Of a stretch of DNA of 64,000 bases, positions 53,690 to 62,737 are shown one piece after another. The stretch covers positions 3,596,001 to 3,660,000 of the forward strand of contig NZ_CP102269.1 of assembly GCF_025148635.1 (NCBI RefSeq). Direction: 5' to 3'. Under the pieces are notes generated by a model, which was not told the origin of the DNA, did no database searches, and saw only the letters and a list, made by a program, of their open reading frames with translations. The translations under genes and the position numbers were made by a program. Positions within the stretch are counted from its first letter, which is position 1. Each line of letters starts with the position of its first letter. This DNA comes from Butyricimonas virosa. GTDB taxonomy: Bacteria; Bacteroidota; Bacteroidia; Bacteroidales; Marinifilaceae.

Positions 53690-53723
53690 AAAAAAGAGTT
53701 CAGAATTTTCTGAACTCTTTTTT
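53690..53723. terminator. Bidirectional terminator
   Basis: AAAAGAGTTCAGAA pairs with TTCTGAACTCTTTT, between convergent DUF3078 and peptide transporter genes. Confidence 0.88.
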
Positions 53724-53740
53724 ATTGTTGATAAATAAGG

Positions 53741-55300
53741 TTATTTTGTAACTCTTTCAAGCCATTTCACCATACCAAGCATAACTCCCATAGATACAAG
53801 ACATACGATCAAGAATACTGACCAGCATTGCCAAATCGGCCATGCGTTGTACATGAGCGGGCCAATCCAAAGTAGAAGGTTACCAAGAGCGGTAGCAGCA
53901 AGCCACAGGCCTTGACACAAACCAAGCATGCTCTTTGGAGCAACTTTTGATACGAATGACAATCCTAGAGGAGAGATAAATAGCTCTGCAACAGTTAAGA
54001 AGAAGTAAGTAACGATAAGAACCCACCAATGAGCTTTTGCTGCCATTTGTTCTGCGATAGGAAGACCTTTGAAAGTGTCTGCAGAAGGATAGCCTTTCAT
54101 CATTGAGAACACTGCAAGGAACAAGAAAGCCAAACCTGCAATGAACATACCGATTGCGATCTTTCTTGGGGTTGAGATTTCTCTACCACGTCTTGCAAGG
54201 AATCCAAAGATAGCCATGATCATTGGGGTAAGAACGATGACAAAAAATGGGTTGATAGCTTGCCATACTTCAGGGGCAACTGCGGAAGAATCAACGAAAT
54301 CGCGGGCAAAGAATGAAAGAGACATTCCATTCTGGTGGAACGAGAACCAGAAGAAAATCACTATACCTAATACTGCAAACAAGGCATACATTCTTTGTTT
54401 AATTTCTTTAGCCATAGCAGCTTTTTCTTCTGCCGTGTAGGTTACACTCTGCGCAGCAGCTTTCTTTGCTGGATTCGGGAATGTTTTTTGTGAAACAAAG
54501 AAAATTACAAGAGAAATAAGCATGGCTGCAACAGAGGCAATGAATGAGTAGTGAATTCCTTCATTGAAAATTTGCAGATATTGGAGACAAGAAGCAGTCA
54601 TATCGGTAATAGCTCCACCAGCAGCCGTCATAAGTTGCTGTAAGTTGGCAAGTGCTTCGGGAGCCATGTTTGCAGCATTATTAACGTACTCGTGACAAAG
54701 GGCTGGAAGTTGTGCGTTGTAAGATAATCCGTTTACACCCAACCACCATTGGCGTAAAACCGGAGCAATGAACGGAGCAATTAGACCGCCCACGTTGATG
54801 AATACGTAGAAAATCTGGAAACCTGAATCTCTCTTGTCTTTTGCGATTTTGAGAGCCTCTGGCCCCTGTTTTGCTGCCTCTGCTTCAAAATTATCATACA
54901 TTTGACCCACGATGGCCTGTAAGTTACCTTTGAACAAACCGTTACCAAATGCAATAAGAAACAAGGCAACACAAGTAAGAGTCAATAACCAAGTTGTATT
55001 TTGCGATGTCGCAAGGATTGGAACAGATAGGATAATGTATCCTATTGCCATAACTACAAGACCAGTCTTAATGGTTCCTTTGTAGTTTTGCGTGCGGTCT
55101 GCAATAAGACCTCCGACAAGGCTTAAAATGTAAATACCAGCATAAAAGAAGGAATAAATGGTACCACTGGCGGCTTCGCTCAAACCAAATTTAGAACATA
55201 GGAATAACACTAACACGGCATTCATGATGTAATAGCCGAAACGTTCTCCCATATTACTTAGAGCCGCAGTAAGCAACCCTTTAGGATGATTTTTGAACAT
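53741..55300 (-). CDS. POT/PTR family proton-dependent peptide transporter
   Basis: 519 residues, major facilitator fold. It has the POT N-terminal motif GERFGYY (about 18-24) and the FYxxINxG-like FYVFINVGGL in helix 5, with about 12-14 hydrophobic helices. Imports di/tripeptides with protons. Being opposite pepT, it would supply substrates for peptidase T. It has its own promoter. Confidence 0.92.
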   Translation of the reverse strand: MFKNHPKGLLTAALSNMGERFGYYIMNAVLVLFLCSKFGLSEAASGTIYSFFYAGIYILSLVGGLIADRTQNYKGTIKTGLVVMAIGYIILSVPILATSQNTTWLLTLTCVALFLIAFGNGLFKGNLQAIVGQMYDNFEAEAAKQGPEALKIAKDKRDSGFQIFYVFINVGGLIAPFIAPVLRQWWLGVNGLSYNAQLPALCHEYVNNAANMAPEALANLQQLMTAAGGAITDMTASCLQYLQIFNEGIHYSFIASVAAMLISLVIFFVSQKTFPNPAKKAAAQSVTYTAEEKAAMAKEIKQRMYALFAVLGIVIFFWFSFHQNGMSLSFFARDFVDSSAVAPEVWQAINPFFVIVLTPMIMAIFGFLARRGREISTPRKIAIGMFIAGLAFLFLAVFSMMKGYPSADTFKGLPIAEQMAAKAHWWVLIVTYFFLTVAELFISPLGLSFVSKVAPKSMLGLCQGLWLAATALGNLLLWIGPLMYNAWPIWQCWSVFLIVCLVSMGVMLGMVKWLERVTK

Positions 55301-55362
55301 AACTTTTGTTTTTAATTTGTATTGGTAAATAATTAAATTTTTTCATTCACGCTAATAGTCTG

Positions 55363-55370
55363 CAAATATA
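55363..55370 (-). promoter_or_regulatory. Promoter -7 box of the peptide transporter
   Basis: TATATTTG on the minus strand, 62 bases before the start codon. Confidence 0.55.
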
Positions 55371-55418
55371 AATTATTTTTTTATCTTTAGTCATTGAAAA
55401 CGTTTGAAACCTATCGCT

Positions 55419-56954
55419 ATGTTGAAGAATAATAAAATTTTCAAGACTTCGGATTTACAAAAATTGGATAAATATACGATTGAGAATGAGCCGGTAACAT
55501 CGTTGGATTTGATGGAGAGGGCAGCTACTGTTTTTACAGAAAAATTATTGATTTTTTTCCCCAATAACCATATTTTTAACATTCTGGCTGGTTTCGGAAA
55601 TAACGGGGGTGACGGGTATGTCGTGGCAAGATTACTGTTAAAAAAAGGATTGAATGTCAAGGTATTCGGTTTGCATGGAAACAGTGTCCTATCTCCGGAT
55701 TGTGCTGTGAACAGGAAACGATTCATTGATATGGGAGGATGTTATATTGAGGTGAAAAATCCAGATAATTTGCAGCCGGATGAAAATAGCGTGCTCGTGG
55801 ATGCCATTTTCGGGGCCGGGTTAAACCGTCCAGTAACGGGATTTTTGGGAAATGTAATTCATCGGATAAATTGTTTGTCCCATCCGGTTGTGGCAATAGA
55901 TATTCCATCCGGTTTGATGGGAGAGGATAACGGGGAAAATAACGGGGCGATCGTAAAAGCTGATTATACGTTTACTTTTCAATTTCCCAAGTTAGCCTTT
56001 ATGTTTCCGGAAAATGTAGTTTACGTGGGGCATTGGGACGTGTTAGATATCCGTTTGCATCCGGCTATATTGCGGGAGTATCCTGCTGCTTATTATTATC
56101 TGACAGAAGAAGTGGTTGCATCCCGGTTATTGATACCTGAAAAGTTTTCTCATAAAGGAACTTTGGGTAATACCTTATTAATAGCGGGTTCTTATCCCAT
56201 GATGGGGGCTGCCGTGTTGGCGGCCAAAGGGGCCATTCGATCCGGGACGGGACTACTTTCCATGCATGTTCCCTGTAAGTTGAAAGAAGTGATTCATCTT
56301 TCCGTGCCGGAAGCATTGGTTGAAGTGGATCGGAATGAATTTTGTTTTTCCGGTGTAGACAATCTTTCCCGTTTCCAAGCGGTTGGGATTGGTCCGGGGA
56401 TCGGGACTTCACCTGTCACGGCAGAAGGAATTCGTCAACTGTTATCCGTATGGCAAGGAAAAGTTGTGTTGGATGCGGATGCTTTGAATTTGTTGGCGTC
56501 AAATTCCGGATTGTTAGAGCTGCTTCCCAAAGGAGCGGTACTAACTCCCCATCCGAAAGAATTTGAAAGATTAGCAGGAAAAAGTGTAAATGATTTTGAT
56601 AGATTAAATAAATTAAGCACCTTTGCACGTCTACACCAAGTGTACGTCGTACTAAAAGGTGCACATACGATAATCGCCACTCCAGAGGGGGAATGTTATT
56701 TTAACATGACAGGTAATCCGGGAATGGCCAAGGGTGGGGCAGGAGACGTGTTGACGGGTATTATTGCGGCTTTACTGGCAAGTGGTCATTCTCCGTTGGA
56801 TGCGGCTGTAATCGGGGTATATGCTCATGGTCTGGCTGGTGATTTGGTCGTGGAAGAACAGGGAATGAGAGGAGTGCGTGCCGGGGATATTGCCGATAAA
56901 TTAGGTTTGGTGTGGAAAAAGATGGAAACATATAATATGGCTAAACAGCGATAG
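55419..56954 (+). CDS. nnr: Bifunctional NAD(P)HX epimerase / ADP-dependent dehydratase
   Basis: 511 residues from ATG 55419. Repairs hydrated NAD(P)H. The N-terminal YjeF_N epimerase domain (about 1-220) has NNGGDGYVVARLL; the C-terminal ribokinase-like dehydratase domain (about 230-500) has GPGIGTSP, LTPHPKEF, and the catalytic GGAGDVLTG near residue 440. An upstream TTG (55404) is in frame but a -7-like box (TATCTTTA, 55382-55389) is only 14 bases away. The next gene starts 4 bases after the stop. Confidence 0.93.
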   Translation: MLKNNKIFKTSDLQKLDKYTIENEPVTSLDLMERAATVFTEKLLIFFPNNHIFNILAGFGNNGGDGYVVARLLLKKGLNVKVFGLHGNSVLSPDCAVNRKRFIDMGGCYIEVKNPDNLQPDENSVLVDAIFGAGLNRPVTGFLGNVIHRINCLSHPVVAIDIPSGLMGEDNGENNGAIVKADYTFTFQFPKLAFMFPENVVYVGHWDVLDIRLHPAILREYPAAYYYLTEEVVASRLLIPEKFSHKGTLGNTLLIAGSYPMMGAAVLAAKGAIRSGTGLLSMHVPCKLKEVIHLSVPEALVEVDRNEFCFSGVDNLSRFQAVGIGPGIGTSPVTAEGIRQLLSVWQGKVVLDADALNLLASNSGLLELLPKGAVLTPHPKEFERLAGKSVNDFDRLNKLSTFARLHQVYVVLKGAHTIIATPEGECYFNMTGNPGMAKGGAGDVLTGIIAALLASGHSPLDAAVIGVYAHGLAGDLVVEEQGMRGVRAGDIADKLGLVWKKMETYNMAKQR

Positions 56955-56958
56955 AAAG

Positions 56959-58071
56959 ATGAAAAAGTTATTTTTTATAATCGGGTTAGTGGGATTAATA
57001 TCCCTGTCTGTTGCGGGACAGAAAAAGAGAGAGTTGACCACGCAGGTGTCAGTTGATTATACTTTACCAAAGATCAGTTATGACGTGGTTGTCACGATGG
57101 AATGTTGTCGTTTGATTCCGGGACCTTTCCGGCAATATGCCGAACAACAGTTAGGCGTCTCTCCTGAGATCACGAGTGAAGGCGAAGAGTGGGCGATCAA
57201 AAACATCAAATTTATTCCGAGGGCCTTGCCTGATCCGAAGGCTTCTTATACCGTGAATGCTGTTGGGGAATATAACTCTATTTTATTAAATGTGACTCCT
57301 GAAGGTTTTTTAGCCGGAGTGGGAAGTGGTAACACGAACCGGACTGATGAGGAGGAGATTGTTTACGAGGAAAAGGAGAAAAGCGTTGGTACAGGTATCA
57401 ATTACGTGTATTTTGGTATTCGCTCCACCCAAAAAGAAGTACTTGATTCCAATTTCACGGAGATGGAAGTAGAGGGCGAGATTCGTCGGGTATGGGACCC
57501 GATAGAACGTCATGTGTTAAAAGAAAATAAAGATTACGTGGACGAGATCACGTCAGAGATATTCAATATTCGTAAAAAGAGACTGGAATTACTAGCCGGA
57601 GGTTCGGCCACGGCTGAGGCTTTAAAAGCTCTAGATGAGCTTGAAGCGAATTACATGAGTTTGTTCATGGGAAAAAGGGAAAAACGTGAAGTGGTTAAAA
57701 CCATCTCTTTTGTTCCGGAAAAAGCTGACGAGTCAATTGTTTTATTCCGTTTTTCCGCGAATGATGGGATTACGGCAAAAAATAATGTATCTGCTATTCC
57801 TTATATCGTTGAGTTGAAAAATATTTACATTCCGAAGAGGGATGCCCAACAAGGTGGGAATTCCCGTCCGGTTCCGTCACTCTCTTATCGAGAACCGGCT
57901 GTTGCTGATTTGTGCTTGTTGAGAGGGAAAGAGAACGTGATGACTGTTCGTTGTGTCATACCACAACTCGGATTCATCAAGCAATTCCCTTTGGATGTCA
58001 TCAATAATGAAGGCATTTCTATTGATTTCTACCCGCAATATGGTTCGATAAAAGGTATAATGAAAAAATAG
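56959..58071 (+). CDS. DUF4831 family exported protein
   Basis: 370 residues with a signal peptide (about 1-20, SVAGQ). The sequence follows the Bacteroidetes DUF4831 layout: VDYTLPKISYDVVVTMECCRLIPGPF near the start, FIPRALPDPKASYTVNAVG, and NTNRTDEEE. Function unknown. It begins 4 bases after nnr and the ClC gene starts 19 bases after it, so the three probably form one operon. Confidence 0.83.
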   Translation: MKKLFFIIGLVGLISLSVAGQKKRELTTQVSVDYTLPKISYDVVVTMECCRLIPGPFRQYAEQQLGVSPEITSEGEEWAIKNIKFIPRALPDPKASYTVNAVGEYNSILLNVTPEGFLAGVGSGNTNRTDEEEIVYEEKEKSVGTGINYVYFGIRSTQKEVLDSNFTEMEVEGEIRRVWDPIERHVLKENKDYVDEITSEIFNIRKKRLELLAGGSATAEALKALDELEANYMSLFMGKREKREVVKTISFVPEKADESIVLFRFSANDGITAKNNVSAIPYIVELKNIYIPKRDAQQGGNSRPVPSLSYREPAVADLCLLRGKENVMTVRCVIPQLGFIKQFPLDVINNEGISIDFYPQYGSIKGIMKK

Positions 58072-58090
58072 TTTGATATACTTTTGGATC

Positions 58091-59878
58091 ATGGCGGCGA
58101 TTAACGAAAAAGGGTTATTGGGAAAGTTTTTGGTGTGGCGTGTCCGCTACATCAAGGAAAAGCAATTTATTGTCATGTTGAGCATCCTGGTTGGTATTGT
58201 TACCGGGTTGGCGGGAGTTGTGCTGAAAAATATGGTACATTTTACTCATATGTTTTTCACGGAGCGGATGCAGGTGGATAGTGGTAACTTGCTTTTCTTT
58301 ATATACCCTTTTATTGGAATATTGCTAACGACATTATTTGTGAAATTTTTTGTGAAAGAGGGAATCAGCCATGGTGTGACAAAGGTATTGTATGCTATTT
58401 CCCGCCGTAATAGTATGATCAAGCCGCACAACAACTATACCTCGATGATTGCCAGTACCCTGACCATCGGTTTCGGAGGATCGGTCGGGACGGAGGCTAC
58501 CATCGTGTTGACCGGGGCATCCATCGGTTCGAATCTGGCACGTTTGTTTCGGATGAACTACAAGGTGATGACCTTGATGATCGGTTGTGGAGCGGCAGGT
58601 GCCATTGCCGGGATCTTTAAAGCCCCGATTGCCGGAATTGTATTCACGATGGAAGTGTTGATGCTTGATCTGACGATGGCCTCATTGGTACCGTTGATGT
58701 TCACGGCTATTACCTCGTATGTGGTTACATTCTTCCTCATGGGGGATGGTTTCGTGTTTTCTTATCAGATCACGGATAAATTCGTGATGGCCAATTTCCC
58801 TTACTACGTTATACTGGGAATCTTTGCCGGGGTGTTGTCCGTGTATTTTGTTCGGATGAATCTCCGGGTAGAACAATTTCTAGGGCGTATCAAGCAAACA
58901 TGGAAAAGAATAGCTATCGGTGGAGCTTTATTAGGTGTCATTATTTTCGTGTTTCCCCCTCTATACGGTGAAGGTTACACGGCTTTGGATGACATGATGG
59001 CTGGACATTCCGATAAATTATTGAATAATACTTATTTCTTCGGTTTTCGGGGTAGTGCCTGGATGATGATCCTTTTCGTGGTTGGGTTGATATTCGTAAA
59101 AGTGATTGCCACTGCCTTAACCAATGGTAGTGGGGGTGTTGGTGGTGTTTTTGCACCGAGTTTGTTCACTGGTGGTGTTGCCGGGTATTTGTTGGCGATG
59201 TTGATTAATATGAGTGGAATCCGTATCGTGGAACCCAGTCATTTCGTCTTGGCGGGAATGGCGGGAACAATGTCCGGGGTAATGAAAGCCCCGTTAACAG
59301 CCATGTTCTTGATTGCCGAGATTTCGGGAGGTTATGCCTTATTCTTACCTTTGATGCTGACCTCGGTTATTTCTTACCTGACCAGCCAAGGGATGGAACC
59401 TTATTCTATTTATGCCCGTCGTTTGGCCATGCAGGGAGACTTGTTGACTCACAATAAGGATAAAGCTGTGTTGACTTTGATGAAATTGGACAAGGTGGTG
59501 GAAACGGATTTCAAGACGATCGAAGTGGATGCGACATTAGGTGATCTGGTAAAGGTAGTTTCGAAATCAAGCCGGAATCTATTCCCTGTATTGAATTCCA
59601 ACCAGCAATTACTGGGGATCGTCTTGCTGGATGATATTCGTAAAGTGATGTTTAATCAGGAATTGTATTCGAAAACCTACGTGCGGGATTTTATGACAAC
59701 GCCTTCCGTGGTGATTGACATTAATGACTCGATGGAGGTAGTCATGAAGAAATTTGAGGATTCGAAAGCGTGGAATCTACCCGTCCTTCAAGATCATAAA
59801 TATATTGGTTTTGTTTCTAAAGCGAAGATATTCAACACGTATCGAAAAGTGTTGATTCACTTCTCCGATGATGAATAG
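58091..59878 (+). CDS. ClC family chloride channel/antiporter with CBS domains
   Basis: 595 residues from ATG 58091 (a TTG frame opens at 58073). The ClC membrane domain (about 1-430) has selectivity segments GSVGTEA (gating Glu near residue 134), GIFKAPIAG and NGSGGVGGVFAPSLF. A C-terminal pair of CBS domains (about 450-590) probably senses nucleotides. Exchanges Cl- for protons or conducts Cl-; the gating Glu suits a transporter. Third gene of the nnr unit. Confidence 0.92.
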   Translation: MAAINEKGLLGKFLVWRVRYIKEKQFIVMLSILVGIVTGLAGVVLKNMVHFTHMFFTERMQVDSGNLLFFIYPFIGILLTTLFVKFFVKEGISHGVTKVLYAISRRNSMIKPHNNYTSMIASTLTIGFGGSVGTEATIVLTGASIGSNLARLFRMNYKVMTLMIGCGAAGAIAGIFKAPIAGIVFTMEVLMLDLTMASLVPLMFTAITSYVVTFFLMGDGFVFSYQITDKFVMANFPYYVILGIFAGVLSVYFVRMNLRVEQFLGRIKQTWKRIAIGGALLGVIIFVFPPLYGEGYTALDDMMAGHSDKLLNNTYFFGFRGSAWMMILFVVGLIFVKVIATALTNGSGGVGGVFAPSLFTGGVAGYLLAMLINMSGIRIVEPSHFVLAGMAGTMSGVMKAPLTAMFLIAEISGGYALFLPLMLTSVISYLTSQGMEPYSIYARRLAMQGDLLTHNKDKAVLTLMKLDKVVETDFKTIEVDATLGDLVKVVSKSSRNLFPVLNSNQQLLGIVLLDDIRKVMFNQELYSKTYVRDFMTTPSVVIDINDSMEVVMKKFEDSKAWNLPVLQDHKYIGFVSKAKIFNTYRKVLIHFSDDE

Positions 59879-60038
59879 TTTTTAGTGTAACAATTTGGAT
59901 CGTTTTGCGTTATTTATCTCGATACATTAGATTTAATGTGTCTAAATAACTTCTTATTAGAAAAAAGAAGTTGTATTATTAGAAATAAACTATATATTCG
60001 CGGCAAAAATAAGAAATTACATTAAAAACGATATAACT

Positions 60039-60260
60039 ATGTATTGGACACTAGAACTTGCCTCAAAATTGGAAGATGCGCCTTGGCCAGCATCAAAAGA
60101 TGAGTTGATAGACTACGCCATTCGTTCCGGGGCACCTATGGAAGTGATCGAAAATCTTCAGGATATCGAGGATGATGAGGAAATATTTGAAAGTATTGAA
60201 GATATTTGGCCAGACTATCCGAGTAAAGATGACTTTTTCTTCAACGAGGACGAGTATTAA
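60039..60260 (+). CDS. DUF2795 family small acidic protein
   Basis: 73 residues, full-length match to the DUF2795 pattern: MYWTLELASKLEDAPWPASKDELIDYAIRSG, then NLQDIEDDEEIFESIEDIWPDYP. Very acidic and soluble. Function unknown, conserved in Bacteroidetes. A -7-like box (TATATTCG, 59993-60000) and a strong terminator bracket it, so it is a single-gene unit. Confidence 0.88.
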   Translation: MYWTLELASKLEDAPWPASKDELIDYAIRSGAPMEVIENLQDIEDDEEIFESIEDIWPDYPSKDDFFFNEDEY

Positions 60261-60284
60261 TTTATTCAGGTGGATGAAAAATAT

Positions 60285-60320
60285 AACTAACCACTCCGTA
60301 AGGGGTGGTTAGTTGTTTTA
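60285..60320 (+). terminator. Terminator of the DUF2795 gene
   Basis: AACTAACCACTCC pairs with GGGGTGGTTAGTT around GTAA, followed by GTTTTA. Confidence 0.88.
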
Positions 60321-60412
60321 TATAGTAACGTGAAGTCTTCCCCGTTATTTGGGAGTGGACATTTTATTTTTCATCATATATGGGGATTGTCATTTTTATT
60401 TATAAATTTGAT

Positions 60413-60420
60413 ATTTGTAT
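60413..60420 (+). promoter_or_regulatory. Promoter -7 box of the second ECF sigma gene
   Basis: TAAATTTG, 88 bases before the sigma factor start, immediately followed by a second near-match (GATATTTG). Confidence 0.45.
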
Positions 60421-60507
60421 CTGGAAATTGTTAAAATCAATAGAGGCGTTTAGAGGTTTTGAACAGATCCAATTTTGATGATGGGTGTGATACAATAATA
60501 AAAGGTT

Positions 60508-61065
60508 ATGATGGAGTCCATGAAAATATTAGTGAGGCAGGTGTCGAATGGAGACAGGGAGGCGTATGCGACTTTATTTCATGAATTTTACACCCCTCTA
60601 TTACTTTATTCCATAAAATTCACGAAGAATAGGGATGCCTCGGAAGATATTGTACAGGATTTTTTCTGTCGTTTGTGGGAGGACCGTAAAAGGTTGATAA
60701 ATGACAAATCCTTTCATGCTTATATTTATAGTTCTGTGCGCAATCGTTCGTTAAATTATTTAAGGGATACCCATTCTGTTTCTATCGAGGGTTTTGAAAA
60801 ACAGTCTGACGAGGATTTTTTGCGGGAAATGATGGAAGAAGAGGTGTATAGAGAGTTGTATGCTGCCATCCAAAAACTGCCTGAACGTTGTCGCCAGATT
60901 TTTTTGTTGAAACTGGACGGGGAAGAAAATCAAAAAATTGCTGATATGCTTCAAATATCGGAAGAAACCGTCAGGAGCCAGTTGAGAAGGGGCAAAGAGT
61001 TACTACAAAATAATGTTATCAGCTTCTATATTTTGGGATTAATATGTTATTGGTGTGATTTTTGA
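60508..61065 (+). CDS. ECF RNA polymerase sigma factor (second locus)
   Basis: 185 residues. Region 2 has SEDIVQDFFCRLWEDR; region 4 has LPERCRQIFLLKLDGEENQKIADMLQISEETVRSQLRRG. Starts at 60508, 60511 or 60520 are possible. It is separated from its FecR partner by 431 bases, much more than in the first locus (68 bases), so the two may be transcribed separately. Confidence 0.9.
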   Translation: MMESMKILVRQVSNGDREAYATLFHEFYTPLLLYSIKFTKNRDASEDIVQDFFCRLWEDRKRLINDKSFHAYIYSSVRNRSLNYLRDTHSVSIEGFEKQSDEDFLREMMEEEVYRELYAAIQKLPERCRQIFLLKLDGEENQKIADMLQISEETVRSQLRRGKELLQNNVISFYILGLICYWCDF

Positions 61066-61496
61066 ATTCATCTTTTTTGTTGAAGGTTCATAAAAAGATA
61101 AACGTCGGAACTATTTTGATGAAGTTTACAAGTTGTGTTTATCGTGTTATCAAGTTATTATTAAATATTTATTATCGTGTTAATACTTGCTATGTAAGTA
61201 TAATATATTGTTATAATGATAGGAGCGGAATAGGGGAGGAATGGGAGCGGAATGGGAGCGGGTTGCATGATGATAAGAATTTGGTCATAATTTTATAACA
61301 TTTTGTTACATTTGATATCTTGTAATTATAGAATTTGTGGGAATAATGTGCTTTTGAGTAGATTATGTATATATCATTTTGTAAATCAGTGTATTGCTGG
61401 TCGTGATAAATAATAAAGATTATTTTTTCAAAAAAATAGGGAAATGATTTGCACGTTTCCTTGTTTTGCGTGTATGTATAGTAAATATGATGTGGT
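61066..61496. other. 431-bp gap between sigma and fecR genes
   Basis: No supportable gene. It contains a purine-rich repeated stretch (GGAGCGGAAT at 61222 and 61244, GGAGCGGG at 61255) and a promoter-like box TACATTTG at 61307-61314 that could drive fecR-susC. Confidence 0.5.
61307..61314 (+). promoter_or_regulatory. Possible promoter -7 box for fecR-susC (second locus)
   Basis: TACATTTG with TTTG at 61280-61283 upstream; the spacing of 23 is slightly longer than the usual 19-21. 182 bases before the fecR start. Confidence 0.35.
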
Positions 61497-62660
61497 ATGA
61501 ATGTGGATAACGAGAAAATCAAGAGTATAATTGTAAAGTCAGTTTTGGGAACTTTGACGGAAGAGGAGAACTTTGTATTGGAGGGATGGCTTCAGGAAAA
61601 TGACCGGAACAAAGTTCTCTATCAAAAGTTATCTTCTGCTGTCGAATTGAAATATAAATACGAGCAATACGAGGGGGTGGACGTGGCGGAGGCTTTCCGG
61701 AGAAATCAACGTCGTTTGCGTCAAGATGTTCCGAACAGGATGATGAAAAAGCTTCTGCCATATGCGGCAACCGTGTTACTTTTGTTCAGTGGAGCTTTTT
61801 GTTTTTTAATGAATCGTTCAGGGGAAGTTCGGGAGGAGGTTCCGGTTGCCCTGTCAGCGGGTGGAAAATATGCGGAATTGATTTTGGCAAACGGGCAGAA
61901 GGTGGATTTGCATGAAGGGATGGAGATTAAACTTCGGGAAAGGAATTCCAATATTCAAGTAAAAGGGAATGTGGTTTATTACCACAAGAAAAAAGATAGC
62001 GTGATGGTTGAGGAATACAATATGATTCGTACCCCGTTAGGGGGAGAGTTTTCCCTAACGCTGGCGGACGGTACGAAAGTTTGGTTGAATGCGATGTCTG
62101 AATTACGTTATCCGGTGGCATTCGGGGGAGATACTCGGGAAGTCGAGTTGAAAGGGGAAGCTTATTTTGAAGTGAAGAAGAATGAAGCTAAACCGTTTAT
62201 CGTGAAGACGGATGAGTTCAACGTTAGGGTGCTGGGAACCTCTTTTAATATTTCAGCTTATTCTGATTTCCCGTTGGCTCATACCACACTTTGTAGCGGA
62301 CACGTGCGGTTAAGTGACCGGATGAACCCGGGAAAAGAGGTAGATATTTTGCCGGGAGAACAGTTGTTATTCCATAGGGATAGCCGGGAGATGAATGTTC
62401 AGGAGGTCGATGTGGACGTGTTTGTTTCTTGGCGGGATGGATCTTTTCAGTTTGATAATAATACCGTGGAGGAAGTTTTCACGATCCTGCAAAGATGGTA
62501 TAATATTCAGGTTTTTTATGCTAATGTGGAGGTCCGGCAGGAGCTTTTCACCGGTAAATTGCCTCGTTTTGACAATCTTCAAATTATCATTGATTTGATT
62601 GAACGGGTTTCCGATTTGAAAATTGAGGTAAGGGGAAAAATGATTTATATAGATAAATAA
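61497..62660 (+). CDS. FecR-family anti-sigma factor (second locus)
   Basis: 387 residues. N-terminal cytoplasmic part, one transmembrane helix at about 83-100 (LPYAATVLLLFSGAFCFLM), a periplasmic FecR domain (about 175-275, with TPLGGEFSLTLADGTKVWLNAMSELRYP and GEAYFEVKKNEAKPF) and a DUF4974-like end. It partners the sigma factor at 60508 and the STN-containing SusC that follows. Confidence 0.9.
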   Translation: MNVDNEKIKSIIVKSVLGTLTEEENFVLEGWLQENDRNKVLYQKLSSAVELKYKYEQYEGVDVAEAFRRNQRRLRQDVPNRMMKKLLPYAATVLLLFSGAFCFLMNRSGEVREEVPVALSAGGKYAELILANGQKVDLHEGMEIKLRERNSNIQVKGNVVYYHKKKDSVMVEEYNMIRTPLGGEFSLTLADGTKVWLNAMSELRYPVAFGGDTREVELKGEAYFEVKKNEAKPFIVKTDEFNVRVLGTSFNISAYSDFPLAHTTLCSGHVRLSDRMNPGKEVDILPGEQLLFHRDSREMNVQEVDVDVFVSWRDGSFQFDNNTVEEVFTILQRWYNIQVFYANVEVRQELFTGKLPRFDNLQIIIDLIERVSDLKIEVRGKMIYIDK

Positions 62661-62664
62661 AAAA

Positions 62665-62701
62665 GATCGGCAGAACAGCTAACCACAACCTTCTGCCAAT
62701 C
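62665..62701 (+). promoter_or_regulatory. Hairpin between fecR and susC (second locus)
   Basis: GATCGGCAGAA pairs with TTCTGCCAATC (one mismatch) around a 15-base loop, four bases after the fecR stop. No U-run. Same position as the hairpin at 15548-15578 in the first locus. Confidence 0.45.
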
Positions 62702-62737
62702 TCATATGATGTTTAACAAAGTAAACTCTACAAATTT

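Noticed and set aside
61062..61298. A 78-residue frame downstream of the second sigma factor
   Set aside because: Low-complexity composition, ends in the purine-rich repeat, no support from context.
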